Source: Varroa destructor (Eukaryota; Arthropoda; Arachnida; Mesostigmata; Varroidae). From it: DNA of 64,000 bases. The DNA lies in NCBI RefSeq assembly GCF_002443255.2, contig NW_019211457.1:33424105-33488104 (forward strand). The letters run 5' to 3'. A model generated the notes under the pieces. The model saw only the letters and a program-made list of their open reading frames with translations. It had not been told where the DNA came from and searched no databases. The translations under genes and the position numbers were made by a program. Below are positions 13,278 through 24,315 of this stretch, piece by piece; within the stretch, counting starts at the first letter, position 1; every line of letters starts with the position of its first letter.

Positions 13278-14655
13278 ACTAAATTCTGAAAAAATTCTAA
13301 TAATCATTGGTGGGATATACACCTTTGCTAGCCACAGACGGCTTGCTTTCGCAACAAAAGGGAATCAAAAACAGTTTACCCCTTTGCAAACCCTATTTTG
13401 ATATTTCAAGCACAGATAGTTTCAAGCACACCGCAAATCTATAAATATTGCAGTCACTTTGTCTTCGTTACCTGTTTAGCTTATAGTGTCGTCTAACTTT
13501 AGAATACACTGTTGCCTGTTGCTCAGCAAATGAACTGCATGATACCAGATAGCGACGCCTGTATCTTTAATGCCCCATAGCAGGCTAACGTGTACCGACA
13601 ATCCTTATTGTGGGAAGTATCAAGCAGATCTGGATCAAAATTTTGCGCATGGCCCTTAGAGCAAAATACTAGCAGACGGCAGATAAACATATGAACTACG
13701 CCTCCAAGGAAGCATCGACAGCAGCGTTTGGTGGTCGCATCACTCGCTGTAGACGAACTTCGTGTTTTCAAGACTCAGCATCGCCTTCATGGACCTCCGT
13801 TTTAGCAGAACGTTGTTGCAAATTTTATACTAAGACTATCTAATCGTTACAATAAGTTATAGGTGTACACTGGCAAGCACACTGGGAAGTTGCCGATACT
13901 ACATGACTCTGTCATGAATAAGAAATAAGTCATTGTTTTCCAGCGCGTTCATATGATATTCAAGCTAGTTAGTGCTCTGCCACGGCACCACGTCTACTGC
14001 TGCGCACGGAGGGTCATTCAAATCTCTTGCGGCCGCGGACAGCGCGTAATATGATGTGACACGAACCCCATCAGCAGCCATTCCCACTCGTCCTAACTCG
14101 GATTGCAGTGTATGGTACACGTATATGCGTGCTGCCTGGAAACGACAACCTCAACTAACGAAAGCACACGCAAAATTCAATCGATACGAATTTGAAATTA
14201 GCGTATCGCGAGCCTTCCGTTAAAAATTTGAAGCTCGGTCGAGCACCTGAACGCCTATCAGCAGAGGTACCAGAGCTGCGATAAAGGCTGCGCCTCAACC
14301 ACGACATGGAAGCCACGGTTGGATGGTGGCAACAGACGTCACTACGAAACGAGCAAGGAACAGTTTGCTACCACCGCCGCCAATACAGCCACTTGACGTA
14401 TGATGAGTGGTGGGCCGGCGAAGCGAGGCGAAACGGGCTAAAAAGACTGTTTGTTCGATGGTTCTTCCGAATTAGTGTTGAGTGATAGGCCGATAGCACG
14501 CTACCTATTACCACGGACTGGCCACCATTAAGTACAACAGCGCCGCTTGGCAGCGAGCCAGCCCCTAAGCTGGGGGCAAACTACAACTAGCTGCTGGAAC
14601 AAAGACGAATTTTAACGGCGGCGATAGGCTGAGAGGAAGTTAAACTGTTTGGCGC

Positions 14656-14672
14656 GGGGGGGGGGGGGGGGG
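14656..14672. repeat. Poly-G homopolymer (17)
   Basis: An uninterrupted run of 17 G. It is the only long G run in the window and could form quadruplex structures or be a sequencing-length artefact. Confidence 0.95.
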
Positions 14673-16669
14673 TCGGCAAAAGTGGTCGTTAGTTTGCGGT
14701 CGGTAGAGTTGGACAAAGAGGGGTAACGGTAAAGAAGGAGCAACGAGAAACGGTTGAGATGGGCACTTGTTTCGATACAGTTAGCAGGGAAAGAAATGGT
14801 GGGGGTGAGGCACGGATCTGAACACCCATCGGGATTGCGGCAGCTTTGCCTGGCTTTAGCATGTATTGTGAAAGGTGTTTTAGGTCTTTTATTACATTAT
14901 AATGGCAGCGATTGGCTAGATGGATCTATTTAATGAGGGTTAGCGCCAGACAGCGGAGAGTAGCAGAGAGTGAAGGCCATCAAAGCTTTTGGGGGAGTAT
15001 TGTTTTTTTTGTTGCTGTCTATCGGCTGCCGCCAAATTGGCGTGTAGCAGATGCGAAAATGTTACTGTGGTCTAAATGTAACGTTCGATTACTGCATTAG
15101 CTTTTAATATCCAACGGTTGTTCCTTATCTGGCTGGCCTAAATGAGAGTCTGTGACGCGACTGCAGTGATCAACGAGGCATGAGGCTGCGTTTACTTTCT
15201 AGAGCAATACTTACTGGGTATCAGAGTGATAACTGTGCTGGACACCTTGGATCTCTACGCTAAACGTCATTATGCGGTGACTCATCTTGTTGAAGTGGTG
15301 GCATAATTTATACTTCAGATTGGACATCTATAGAAGAGAGCAGGATACAAGTAGGTAAGTAAACTTTAAGGAATTGTCGAGCTTTTTGGTAACGTTATTT
15401 GGTCTCGGATTTTTAAAAGCTTACCAGTTGTTTGGCCAAATACTTTTGCCTCCCGGTTAATGAGACTATATTTATCTCTTACCGCTCGATTATTCAACGA
15501 TATGCAAAGAGGCGTTATGTCGAATAAGCTGTCTCCAAAGTCACAGATCGAAAAACGGCCACAGTGTTTATCATCGAACGATGCCAATTAGGTATGTAGG
15601 CCTGTGCCTGCATGGTCTCTTAAACTTCGCCGGTCATAATAAAGGCTAGAACGTTTATCGTTAGCATTTGCCAGCTTGTCTGATAGCAGCCGATAACTGG
15701 CGAACACTTCAGTTTATTCTTCGAAGTCGTAGTACAGTTAGTAAAGAAAAGCGAGCTGCTCTTTTTTTTTTTTCTAAAACACGTGCAAATATTTTTGCTC
15801 CCTTGGGCGATGATGGTTTTAGCAGAAGTTGCAACGCTAACTTAAGACGACTACCCTAAGTAGGAGCAACAACCTTCATATTGTGTTCAGGGGAAGTTTC
15901 TGCCTCGCCAGAGGATAGCAGCAGTGGCAGACGTCGTGTCAGCTTGTTATCCTGAATGGCTAATCAGTTGTCACGGAGCCTTTCTGCCCCGGCATTTTAT
16001 GCTCGATTAATTCCCTCGGCTTCCTCTTTTGATATCGAACCGAAACCAAGCTAAAGCAATAATAGCAGAAGTTCGACAGACATGCGCGTGCTAATTCGAA
16101 GTTCCCACCGCAGTCCTTGTATCTGGCTGGAAGCAGGAGGCCAGTTCCAGCGAATTCAGTGATACGTCAGTCAGCAAACGTGGGAGGTAAACGAAAGGTT
16201 ATGGTCTTCTGTGTGCGTCCTATCAGCTGGTGCTCGTACCAATGCTGACGACAGTAAAGTCACCATTGGAACCTAGTCTAATCTAACCCCACTGGTAGTA
16301 CAATAACCACGGATGTTGAGGCGGGGACAGTCGGCATTCTGTTGTAACAGGTAAGTAGGCGCGGCTGGTAGCGCGCTGGATAAAGGAAACAGCTGCAGAG
16401 AAGCGAAATGCGGGAACTGTACACATTGCTGAAAAGGACAGAAGGCAGTAGGAGGACTTCAAAGCGCAGGGGGGAGGGGGGTGTCAGACGAGTGGGCAAA
16501 TGAGCGGCCGGGCAGAACGAAAGCGAGGAGGACGTGCGCAATATTCAATAGTCGACATCGTTGCGATCTCCGTTCGCTTCCGCTGCTGCTGTTTTCTCCG
16601 CTTTCTAAGGCAACGCTTCAATCGGCTGATCGTTTCGTCAGCGGAACGGGAATGCTGCGTGATAAAGGA

Positions 16670-16790
16670 TGCTAGAGGGAGAGAGAGGGAGAACACGTAG
16701 TCGACTTCAAGCGAATGAAGAGAATCAGCAATACAGAGAGGAAGAGGGGAAAGAAAAAGGGCGAGAGGAGATGTAGGAAGGAGAGGTGCT
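16670..16790 (+). repeat. Polypurine tract
   Basis: Strongly purine-biased plus strand (GAGGGAGAGAGAGGGAGAA and following GGAAGAGGGGAAAG blocks) with few interruptions. Such polypurine/polypyrimidine stretches can adopt triplex structures. They also generate spurious Arg/Glu/Lys-rich open frames. Confidence 0.6.
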
Positions 16791-18550
16791 GCAACGACAA
16801 GCCCCTCGTGTCACAGTTCTACAAAAGAGGGGCCCACATGGAAAGTCTTCATGGAGGTCACGCAGTGGTGGCCGCACGGTGAGTACTATGTGGTAGGAGG
16901 ACGAGCAGCTATCGTGGCAGACAGCACCGGTTTTACGGCGCTAGCGGTGAAGGCCCAGCCGAACGCCGAACCAGGCTTCTGCTGTTGATCTATCAATTCC
17001 ACGTTTATCATCTGCCGTGTGCTACGACGTATCGGAGAAATCGAACGAAAGCGAATACCGAGACGGCCAAAAACGAGTGGTACCAAAAAGGCAAGGAGAA
17101 GGATCTAGAAAGCAGAGAGGGTTCATCTTTCCGGTATCTAGCCAGCCGCTCCTCGACTGGCAGCTTCTTGCTGTTTTTGCGGTTTCTCTTAGAAAGATAA
17201 GATAGAAAAGGATGGATAAAAAAATAGAGAGAAAAAGCGAAAGAGAGACATGCCATATGCATTACATCGGCTATTACCACATACTATATACTGAAGTGGT
17301 ACTATGTTACAAGTGGTACGACATACAGTTCCTAAGATAGATGGTACCCTACGCGCTTATGCATACGATGAGGGTATGGAGAGTTCATTTTTAAACAAGC
17401 TACTGTTTCTATGACTAGCGGCAATCATCTCAAACAGAACAAGCTGTTTAAATATCGTCTTTGCAGTCGTATACATTTACTATGTAGCTGTGCGTCATAG
17501 AAGTTGAGACATTCTGATATTGAATGAAACAATGGTAGTGCGTTTTTGCAGGCCTGTTTTAGCAGCCCTCCTACACACCCTTCTTTGCGTAGTTAACGAT
17601 GCTATCCAACTGAATTCATACATTGAAAGTTTGTCTCCTCCTATTTCGGGTAGTTGGCAGCGAAGTTATAATGAAACTAACAGCGTACGGCAAAACAGAT
17701 TGTGAGAACAACTTCACAAAAATCGTAAAAAGTGAGGGTTCGACAAGTGTAAAGTGTGGTATAGGTATCAAAGCAAGCGCCTGTGTTATACTGAACTAGA
17801 TGAGTCGATCGAGCTGCCATTTCGATCTTATCCAAAAGTTAACATCCGCTCTGTCGATGCCGGCTCTATTAGAGGTCAAAAACGTACAATATGGACCCAA
17901 ATATTCCCTCCGTTTGTTACTTAGAAGATAAGCGCTGAGATGATTCTAGCGAGATACGGACATTGATCGATCGTCAAGCATCGCGTAGTATTGCAACGAT
18001 ACAGGCAACTCAACGGTCGAAGCAAACTCTATGGTGCTAGTTACTCTATCTAGTTGCCCCAATGTACGTTTCGTTAACGTACAAGCTTGTACTATAGTTG
18101 GTATTGATTGTTGCTATTTTCCTATCATTGTGGGGTTGTTATTATTATTACTGGTTGACAGACAAACACGAGGTGATGATATGAATATGACCAATAATAC
18201 ACCCACCGATGGCGTTATTGAACGCTGACAAATTATGGCAATTCGTATGTTATGCTATGGATGCTAGATAAATATATATCGATCACTTCTTGCACGCCTC
18301 TTTATTATCTGTAGACGTTTGGAAAAAAAGATTGATTTCATTCGTCGACAGAGATATCCCGCACGGATGCGCAGATCCAATGTAGTTATCGCTCGCTCGG
18401 GATTCATTGCATAGACCGTCCATGAATAGTTTTCAAAACGTTTTTCTTCAAATCTGCGAAATATTCGTAGTAAATGTGACTGATTTCGGCCTAATGGATT
18501 CTTCCTCGGATACTCCGGAAGCTGGATTTGTTTTAGCGTTCACAGGTAAC

Positions 18551-18574
18551 TGTCTAACATGAAAACGTTAGACA
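18551..18574. repeat. Perfect 8-bp hairpin
   Basis: TGTCTAAC at 18551-18558 and GTTAGACA at 18567-18574 are exact reverse complements around an 8-base loop. Confidence 0.7.
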
Positions 18575-19542
18575 ATGGCTGATTCTCGCTGATATTCCGG
18601 AAATGACCTTCTCATCCTCACTATAACAAGTGTACAGTTTTGTTCTGAATCGCCCTGACGGTCTTCCAGTCGTACTAAACGCCTGTGAACGCACCTTGCT
18701 AAAGCGGATCACCTTATATCTTATATATAATGTATGTATGAAGTTGCCGTGGGTTTATTGCTGCTGGTTAACGTTCGTCGATCATCGATTTAGCTCTGAT
18801 GGCGTTTGCTTTGGTCGGAGCTGGCTTCGTCCTCGGTGACAATATTCTCTGACGGGTATAGTGACTAGCTTTCGTATGGGTGTGTATATTTAATACGTAA
18901 TCCTGTAGTAGCAAGTATGTATGCTTTGATGTATGATAGTCAATATGCTTCCCGGGTGGAACGGAATGGACAGCCTATAGCCACTAACCCACTCAAACTC
19001 CATTTCGATGTTCCTCTGTTCCCGACTACCAGCGCTGCTGCTGACGCTGATACCGCCTCCGCCGCCCCTAGCGACCGTTGCGACGTATGCTGCCCGTTGC
19101 AGCACAGCATAGCGCGTGTCTTCGTTGCTTCTTCTGCATTAACAGCCGCGCTTTCTGCTGCTGCTGCCGCTGCCGCTGGTTTTGCCGGCGCTGCAGGCAG
19201 TGTTCATGGAACAGCCAAAATTCGGCCCACGGCCGCCCCCTTCGGTAAACCGGGTGGTCCGCGAATTGGTCTCGGGCTGATTGACTAATTTCGACTACTA
19301 GCGGATTCGCTGATCCGTTCGAAGATTGGCTAGGGCTGGCTGCGTTATCCTGGGTATTATCAGGCGACTACGGTAGCATGATGGGCACAAGAGCACCGCG
19401 CCAGCGACCTCATCACAACGGCGGTGTGAAATAGTGGTTTCATTGAAAATTACATATAATACATTACATTAGACCACGTGAAGCCACCATTAGACCCGCT
19501 ATTTTTCAAGTGAAGTGAAGCGCAGTGCGCGTCTATGAAAAA

Positions 19543-19567
19543 TCTATGGGTCTTCATATCCCATAGA
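19543..19567. repeat. Perfect 8-bp hairpin
   Basis: TCTATGGG at 19543-19550 pairs with CCCATAGA at 19560-19567 around a 9-base loop. Confidence 0.7.
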
Positions 19568-21397
19568 GGATGATGATCGTATAAGTTCCTATTGAAAATC
19601 AGCTTCACTCTCTGCTGAAGAAGAATGTGTTTGCTTTGCTTCATAGTCCTACATGCGTCCGTGGAATGTGACTAGAAGTAAACGAAGTAATCGCTAGAAT
19701 TCGCATAGAGGTTTTCATTATCTAGTTGGTATCACGTATTATACGATTCGATGCGTACAGAAACAGGAACCTGAGAGGTATTAGCGGCAGGCCGATCCAA
19801 GCTACCAACAAATGTGAAGCTTTCACTTAGATCAGAAGTTTTCCATAGTCTTCCTTAAATAGCTCTTATACAGTTAGACATTTATACCGGCTACTAAATA
19901 TTATAGGAAACACACCACTCCACTCTTGTTACCCCGCAAATTCCAGGTTTTTAGATCCTTCTTCAACTTTGCATTGTTCGGTGTTGTCTTTCGTCTTGTT
20001 CGAAGCAACTTGGACAAGCGGAAAACCGTTGCCGGTGCCAAGCGTGTTTCGTTCGTCTCTCGACGTTCTCATAGATCGGGCAGCGCCACTGTGCGTCTTG
20101 TCCGTTCGATTTTTTTTATTGTATCCGCTTGAGTCAACTGTGTACGTAAAGCAAGCAAAAAGGCTGATGGCCTAATCTTGTTGTAGGCCTGTTTGAGCCC
20201 AGCGGGGGTCTCCGCGTTCAGAAACCGAAGCAGCAGAGCTTTCATGGAAATAACCACGACGACAGTACCATCGAACCAGCGAAAGAAATGGACTGGTTCT
20301 GTCATCATATTGCTAGCAGTGCAGGCGGCGGCGGCGGTCGTATTTTTCGCCCATTCCGCTGCCATTACTAGGACTATCCCTTTTCGAAGGACGAATAAGC
20401 GTCGATTCGCCAAACGGTAACACAGCCAGAGAGATCGAAGGAATTTGAATACGTTCAGCTCGGATTCAGCAGGCGAAGCAGTCGTCTCTGTTGTGATCAG
20501 AGAGCTTGTGTGCTAACTGTGGAAAAGGTTGAATGGACGCCGCCATTTTACAGGAGAACAAAGAAAACATACGAAGCTCAGAATTTTTGTTTTGTCTCCT
20601 AATGTAGTAGGTAGACAAATAGCTAATTTTGGCCAATTTGTATATATGATACGGGGTAATGACTTGGATGGAATTCGTTACAAATCGACTAGCGTGATTT
20701 GTGGATGAAGCGCTGATTACTTCACTGATCGGTCATTAAGGGGGCTGCGCCTCAGCCCAGATAGGTTTTGTCCTTATTTGTCGTTTTTATGTCCGCCGTT
20801 GGCTGCTTCGCTCTATGGCGCTCTGATCACGACGCAGATACACGCGCATCGGCGGCAATGACCCATAACATGTGCAGATACGCCAGCCGTGGAGACGGTA
20901 ACCTTTATATAGTGGTCCGTTATTACTACAGAGAGACATACGCGTGCTCTAACGTGATTTGTCACTAAGCCCGTCCTGGCAAAGTGATCGTTTCAATCGT
21001 CATTAAAACGATTTGTTTCGAACGGGTACTAGCTAAAAATGGTGTGATAATTGCAATTTCATGGCTGTAGACACTCGAAGGCGTACACCCATTTTTCTAA
21101 ATATGCTTACAGCAAGAACTCGAACATCAACGACAAACACCTTATTCTTGCACGACTTTTATAGATAAAGTGATAGGCACAACGTTCCCAATCAGCAAGG
21201 AAGGATGCTTTAATCAACTGACCGTTTGTGGATCGCTGTCGCTGGTGGTAGCACGTCGATAGATCAATTATATTTATTAGTAGGTGCATACCGTTGCGTG
21301 CATCCTGCCACCTGCACGTCGAAGTTCGTCAGTTGACGGGAAACATTGGCGTATTACACGATCGGATGATTGGATGCATGTTGATCCTGAAAACATA

Positions 21398-22093
21398 TTA
21401 AGCCGCTTGAATGAACGCAAACCCAATTCTCGCCTCCCCCGCGGTCGATTGTCGCTCTGCAGATAACAATATTCGACGGAAGACACTACGATGGCGACCT
21501 CCGAAATATGTTCGCCATCTATACAAACGAATTATAATAGCAGTATTGGCAAGCGCAAAGAACCAGCGGACAACGAAACAAGCATAGACAAACAGGCGAA
21601 AAGTCGAGAAGATACGAGGGCAAGAAGGAACATGAAGAGAGATAGAGAAGAGCGGACGGGCCGCACCAGCGGTGGTGGGAGAAATCGAAAGAGCACCGAA
21701 CGCTTCGTCCGAATTAATCCCCACCAGACGAATCTGTTCGCGGCGATTACGTAATGATATGGTTGTCGTGCTTGGCTTACTGGCCGGCTCGGCGGTGCTG
21801 CATGAAGATAGCGGCGTTGCAGCGCCCCAGTGTAGCAACGACCAGCTCACCATAGCCGCAGTAAGCCGCAGGCAAACTAATGGACAGACTAAAAGACAAG
21901 GCGACCGTTTATCCGACAACGACTTACAGCCGCTACTCGCTTGCTGCAATGCGCGACAGCTCGAGTTGAATCGAGGCAGGCCAGTACAGCGACAGCAGCA
22001 AGAAGAGCAATAACGAGCGCCAACGATGACAACAGCATCTAATACCGATGCACAGCACAACGAATGATTAAAGAGAGGGAAGCATACGTACAT
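21398..22093 (-). CDS. Long 231-aa minus-strand ORF, Cys-rich, function unknown
   Basis: A true ATG at 22093 opens 231 codons to TAA. This is longer than the roughly 160 codons expected as the longest chance frame in this window. The product would be Cys/Ser/Leu-rich, with hydrophobic patches near the N-terminus and around residues 175-195. No family motif is visible. First codon positions are not G-rich, unlike typical coding sequence. The plus strand of the same interval carries two more ORFs (21491-21754 and 21759-22013) whose hydrophilic composition looks more natural. This frame may therefore be the antisense shadow of a plus-strand coding exon, or the reverse. Confidence 0.15.
   Translation of the reverse strand: MYVCFPLFNHSLCCASVLDAVVIVGARYCSSCCCRCTGLPRFNSSCRALQQASSGCKSLSDKRSPCLLVCPLVCLRLTAAMVSWSLLHWGAATPLSSCSTAEPASKPSTTTISLRNRREQIRLVGINSDEAFGALSISPTTAGAARPLFSISLHVPSCPRIFSTFRLFVYACFVVRWFFALANTAIIIRLYRWRTYFGGRHRSVFRRILLSAERQSTAGEARIGFAFIQAA
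21491..21754 (+). CDS. Candidate 87-aa hydrophilic ORF with good start context
   Basis: The frame starts at an ATG with A at -3 and G at +4, a favourable eukaryotic context, and runs 87 codons to TAA. The product is Lys/Arg/Glu/Asp/Ser-rich, with a basic centre (residues about 37-70) including Arg-Glu-Glu-Arg and a Ser-Gly-Gly-Gly-Arg stretch. It has no signal peptide and would look like a disordered, nucleic-acid-binding type of protein if real. About three quarters of first codon positions are purines, though the strand is purine-rich overall. At the end of the frame, GTAATG (21751-21756) could be a splice donor, so this might be a first coding exon. No homologue is recognised. Confidence 0.2.
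   Translation: MATSEICSPSIQTNYNSSIGKRKEPADNETSIDKQAKSREDTRARRNMKRDREERTGRTSGGGRNRKSTERFVRINPHQTNLFAAIT
21759..22013 (+). CDS. Candidate 84-aa ORF with signal-peptide-like N-terminus
   Basis: An ATG with G at -3 and G at +4 begins five bases after the stop of the upstream 87-aa ORF and runs 84 codons to TAA. Residues 1-13 (MVVVLGLLAGSAV) form a short hydrophobic stretch like a weak signal peptide. The rest is polar, with three cysteines, basic pairs (RR, KR) and a Gln/Glu-rich end. This layout fits a small secreted precursor, but no peptide family is recognised. The open frame extends upstream of this ATG to 21672, so it could also be internal to a longer exon. The overlap with a 231-codon minus frame leaves the coding strand uncertain. 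Confidence 0.17.
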   Translation: MVVVLGLLAGSAVLHEDSGVAAPQCSNDQLTIAAVSRRQTNGQTKRQGDRLSDNDLQPLLACCNARQLELNRGRPVQRQQQEEQ

Positions 22094-22097
22094 AATG

Positions 22098-22345
22098 TCG
22101 ACCGACCGACCGACCGATCGCTTTCCCTCTCCCCCCCCCCCTCTATCTCTCTCTGTCTCGCTCTTTTACACACACACATACGCACACACACACATACGCA
22201 CACACATACATATACGCACACAGTCACATATACGCACACAGTTTCTTTCACTCACGAAACCTGTCTTCTATAGGGCTGATGTTATTGCCGCTGCTACTGA
22301 TCTTGTTGTATTTTTGTAGAGCGAGAGAGAGAGAGCGCGAGAGAA
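22098..22345. repeat. Compound microsatellite: (CGAC)n, C11, (CT)n, (CA)n, (GA)n
   Basis: In order: CGAC tetranucleotides at 22098-22120, an 11-base C run at 22131-22141, CT-rich DNA at 22142-22163, an imperfect (CA)n with periodic TACG and GT interruptions at 22168-22240, then a GA tract at 22318-22345. This is the densest simple-repeat cluster in the window and sits immediately downstream of the 21.4-22.1 kb ORF block. Confidence 0.95.
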
Positions 22346-22559
22346 TAAAGGTAGACGAAGTTTTCTGTATCTTGGACTTTTTCTGCATTGTGCGTATAGT
22401 GAATCTGCATAGGATGAACAAGAAAAAGAAGCTAGTAGCGATGATGCTCCTGCTGTTGATAATGGTGACGATGGTGCTAATCCCAAGCAAACGCTACAAG
22501 ATATCCCGATGGTGGTTGGCGCGTTCCTTTTCGTGCGGTTTACAATGATACGGCGAGCG

Positions 22560-23460
22560 ATGTGTAGACGGTGAACGAGCACCGGCTTCGTTCTTGGCGT
22601 TGTTTTGTGCTGACTGGAGCGGAGCCAACGTTACTGCTAAGTTTAAATAAGCCAACAGATCCATAAAATCTCAAATTGATAACAATTATAATAACAATCT
22701 TTCGGCTGACGCCAAGAAGGGAAGAAGTTGACGGAAGTTCTTTAGGCTGGCTAGCGGGTTAGACCTGATAAAATAAATGTATACATTACTGTCGATGTAT
22801 TAAATGGCTTTTCAGGTTTTGACAGTTTGTTACGTACGTTTCATTGGCACGCTCTCGATACATTCAAATTCATGGACAACAATACTCATCGATTAACCGA
22901 AGACAATGAAAATTAAGGCAAAAAATGGCGGTAGAAAAACTGAACGGTAAGTTGACAGACTCAATGACAGCTAGATCTATGAAGCGAGACCAGTTTTACG
23001 GGCCCTGATTACAACGCTTGCCTTTGTTATATATGAAGAGGGTCGATGTTAAACTTAGACACGGTGTGCAGGTTTCGTAACGCTGGTATGAGTTGTATGA
23101 AGAAGCCATATTAAAACGTGTTTGATACATTGAACGCATACACGACACATCAACCATCCATAGCTAACAAAATCTGACGTATAATAATAACAGGCGTAGT
23201 GGTGGTAGCAGTACGTGCGTCAGAGTGGCCGGGAAATGGGCGAGTTTATAACCGAGGACAAACAGGCCGACGGTATGAACCAGCACGAAAAGTACCGCAC
23301 AGAACAGGATGGGCAAGTACGGCCGTAGTTGGCGCTCGGCTCGTCAGCGATAGTCCGTCATATCGGAGAGATTTTTGAGTAGTAGAAAAACGTTGGCTGG
23401 ATATAAATTAGGGAGACATGTGTTCGTTCCACGTTTTTAACGCCTCCTGCCGATCATCAA
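22560..23460. other. Noncoding stretch, nothing recognised
   Basis: AT-rich, with short frames only. I see no motif, repeat or splice structure worth naming. Confidence 0.6.
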
Positions 23461-23466
23461 AGCCCC

Positions 23467-23685
23467 CTAGGTACTTGTTCTTCGCGGTGAACCGGTTCTT
23501 ACTTGTTTTTTTTCTACCTCTAGATATATGCGGCAGCTAGCACGACACGCACGCTTACACATGAGCGACTTGTCCATATACACTGGCTCGTCACTATGAA
23601 CAGATCTGGGCTTTTGGGGAGAGTATCCACGGTTAAATAGTATTCGTCTGGCGACCAGCACATCAGGTTCTGTAACAGGGTCTAC
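23467..23685 (-). CDS. Protein-like open frame downstream of candidate exon B
   Basis: After a TAG at 23688-23686 this minus frame stays open for 72 codons to a stop ending at 23467. It is in the same reading frame as the 24004-23761 candidate exon, separated from it by a TAA and this TAG. The residues are mixed and polar (Tyr-Ser-Pro-Gln-Lys-Pro, Asp-Glu-Pro-Val-Tyr) rather than low-complexity. There is no in-frame ATG at its head. Either it is another exon, or the stops mark decay of a formerly continuous coding region. I cannot name a family. Confidence 0.12.
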   Translation of the reverse strand, partial: VDPVTEPDVLVARRILFNRGYSPQKPRSVHSDEPVYMDKSLMCKRACRASCRIYLEVEKKQVRTGSPRRTST

Positions 23686-23760
23686 CTAGGTTTGCTCAGC
23701 GAACTCGGTTAAAGGCTGAACGGGAGTACCGTCCCAGTTGACGTTTAGATTAAGTCGACA

Positions 23761-24004
23761 TTAGGTCCCAGTAGCTAGCATGTAGGACAGTTGCTGGGCC
23801 TGTTGGCCTAGCTGGCGTAGGTGAATCATGAAGACGTGCTCGATCAGACAGCGTTTAAGGTGATAGCCGAAAAGGTCGAAGTCTGATTTGGTTCGGATTC
23901 CTAGAGGTAGTTGGAGTCCTTCAGCGAAAGGAAAGAGATAAACGCTAACCAAGCCAATGAAGACAAGGAAGCGTAGTCCTTGTAGAGACGAACAATGCCA
24001 ATCG
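23761..24004 (-). CDS. Candidate terminal exon B, single membrane segment plus long helix
   Basis: On the minus strand, an AG acceptor (CCTGGCAAG, AG at 24006-24005) is followed by a frame open to TAA at 23763-23761. The first base completes a TAC codon with the TA left by candidate exon A. The encoded part has a hydrophobic stretch (LRFLVFIGLVSVYLFPFA), then a Leu/Gln-rich helix-like tail. The open frame extends upstream to a TGA at 24057-24055 without an ATG, so it needs splicing to be a gene. No family is recognised. The pyrimidine tract before the acceptor is only moderate. Two further in-frame stops separate it from a similar frame ending at 23467, so a decaying gene is an alternative. 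Confidence 0.22.
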
Positions 24005-24161
24005 CTTGCCAGGGTGGTGCTCACTGTCGGAGCTTCTCTACACAGTCGCTCTAATCACTTGCCCTCGATAGGGTTAACACATAACATGCAATTAGTTTCT
24101 AGAGGACGATGTCTCCTTAGTTGACCCCGCCTCGTCCCAATGTACTTCTAACAGTCTTTAC
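24005..24161 (-). other. Predicted 157-base intron between exons A and B
   Basis: Begins GTAAAG and ends CAAG on the minus strand. Splice phase is consistent on both sides. Given in descending order because the feature is on the minus strand. No branch point stands out. Confidence 0.18.
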
Positions 24162-24244
24162 TAGGTTGTTTCCCGTGTTCCACGGAGCTCTATTTGCAGT
24201 TCGTCTCTCAGGTTTCTTGGTCTGACCTCTGCACGCTGGCAACA
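24162..24244 (-). CDS. Candidate internal exon A with strong acceptor and donor
   Basis: On the minus strand a long pyrimidine-rich tract ending TCTCTGCCAG precedes position 24244, a strong 3' splice site. The frame then reads CCQRAEVRPRNLRDELQ and onward, polar and charged, for 27 codons plus two bases, and ends at a GTAAAG donor (intron start 24161). The phase matches candidate exon B across a 157-base intron, with TA+C giving Tyr. The frame is also open upstream to 24307, including another Cys. The CxCC arrangement suggested a zinc-binding element to me, but no family fits and one short motif is not enough. Confidence 0.22.
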
Positions 24245-24315
24245 CTGGCAGAGACGGGTGACTTCAGAGAAAGAGGATTTCAAGAGCTCTGATACCCCGG
24301 TTCCTATCTACCACC

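Larger units (their letters stand above)
12550..21390. other. Noncoding stretch with tRNA-like element and simple repeats
   Basis: No gene is supported. The stretch includes a 7-bp hairpin at 12861-12877, a tRNA-like element at about 13120-13195, (TA)7 at 13264-13277, G17 at 14656-14672, T12 at 15762-15773, polypurine tracts at about 16670-16790 and 17060-17250, hairpins at 18551-18574 and 19543-19567, and GCT/GCC triplet clusters at about 19030-19195. Confidence 0.55.

Noticed and set aside
22064..22319. Plus-strand frames reading Thr/His repeats
   Set aside because: These are the CA and CT microsatellites read as protein.
24054..24310. CxCC-containing frame as a retrotransposon integrase zinc finger
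   Set aside because: The expected His pair is missing, and no reverse transcriptase, RNase H or LTR sequence is seen nearby.
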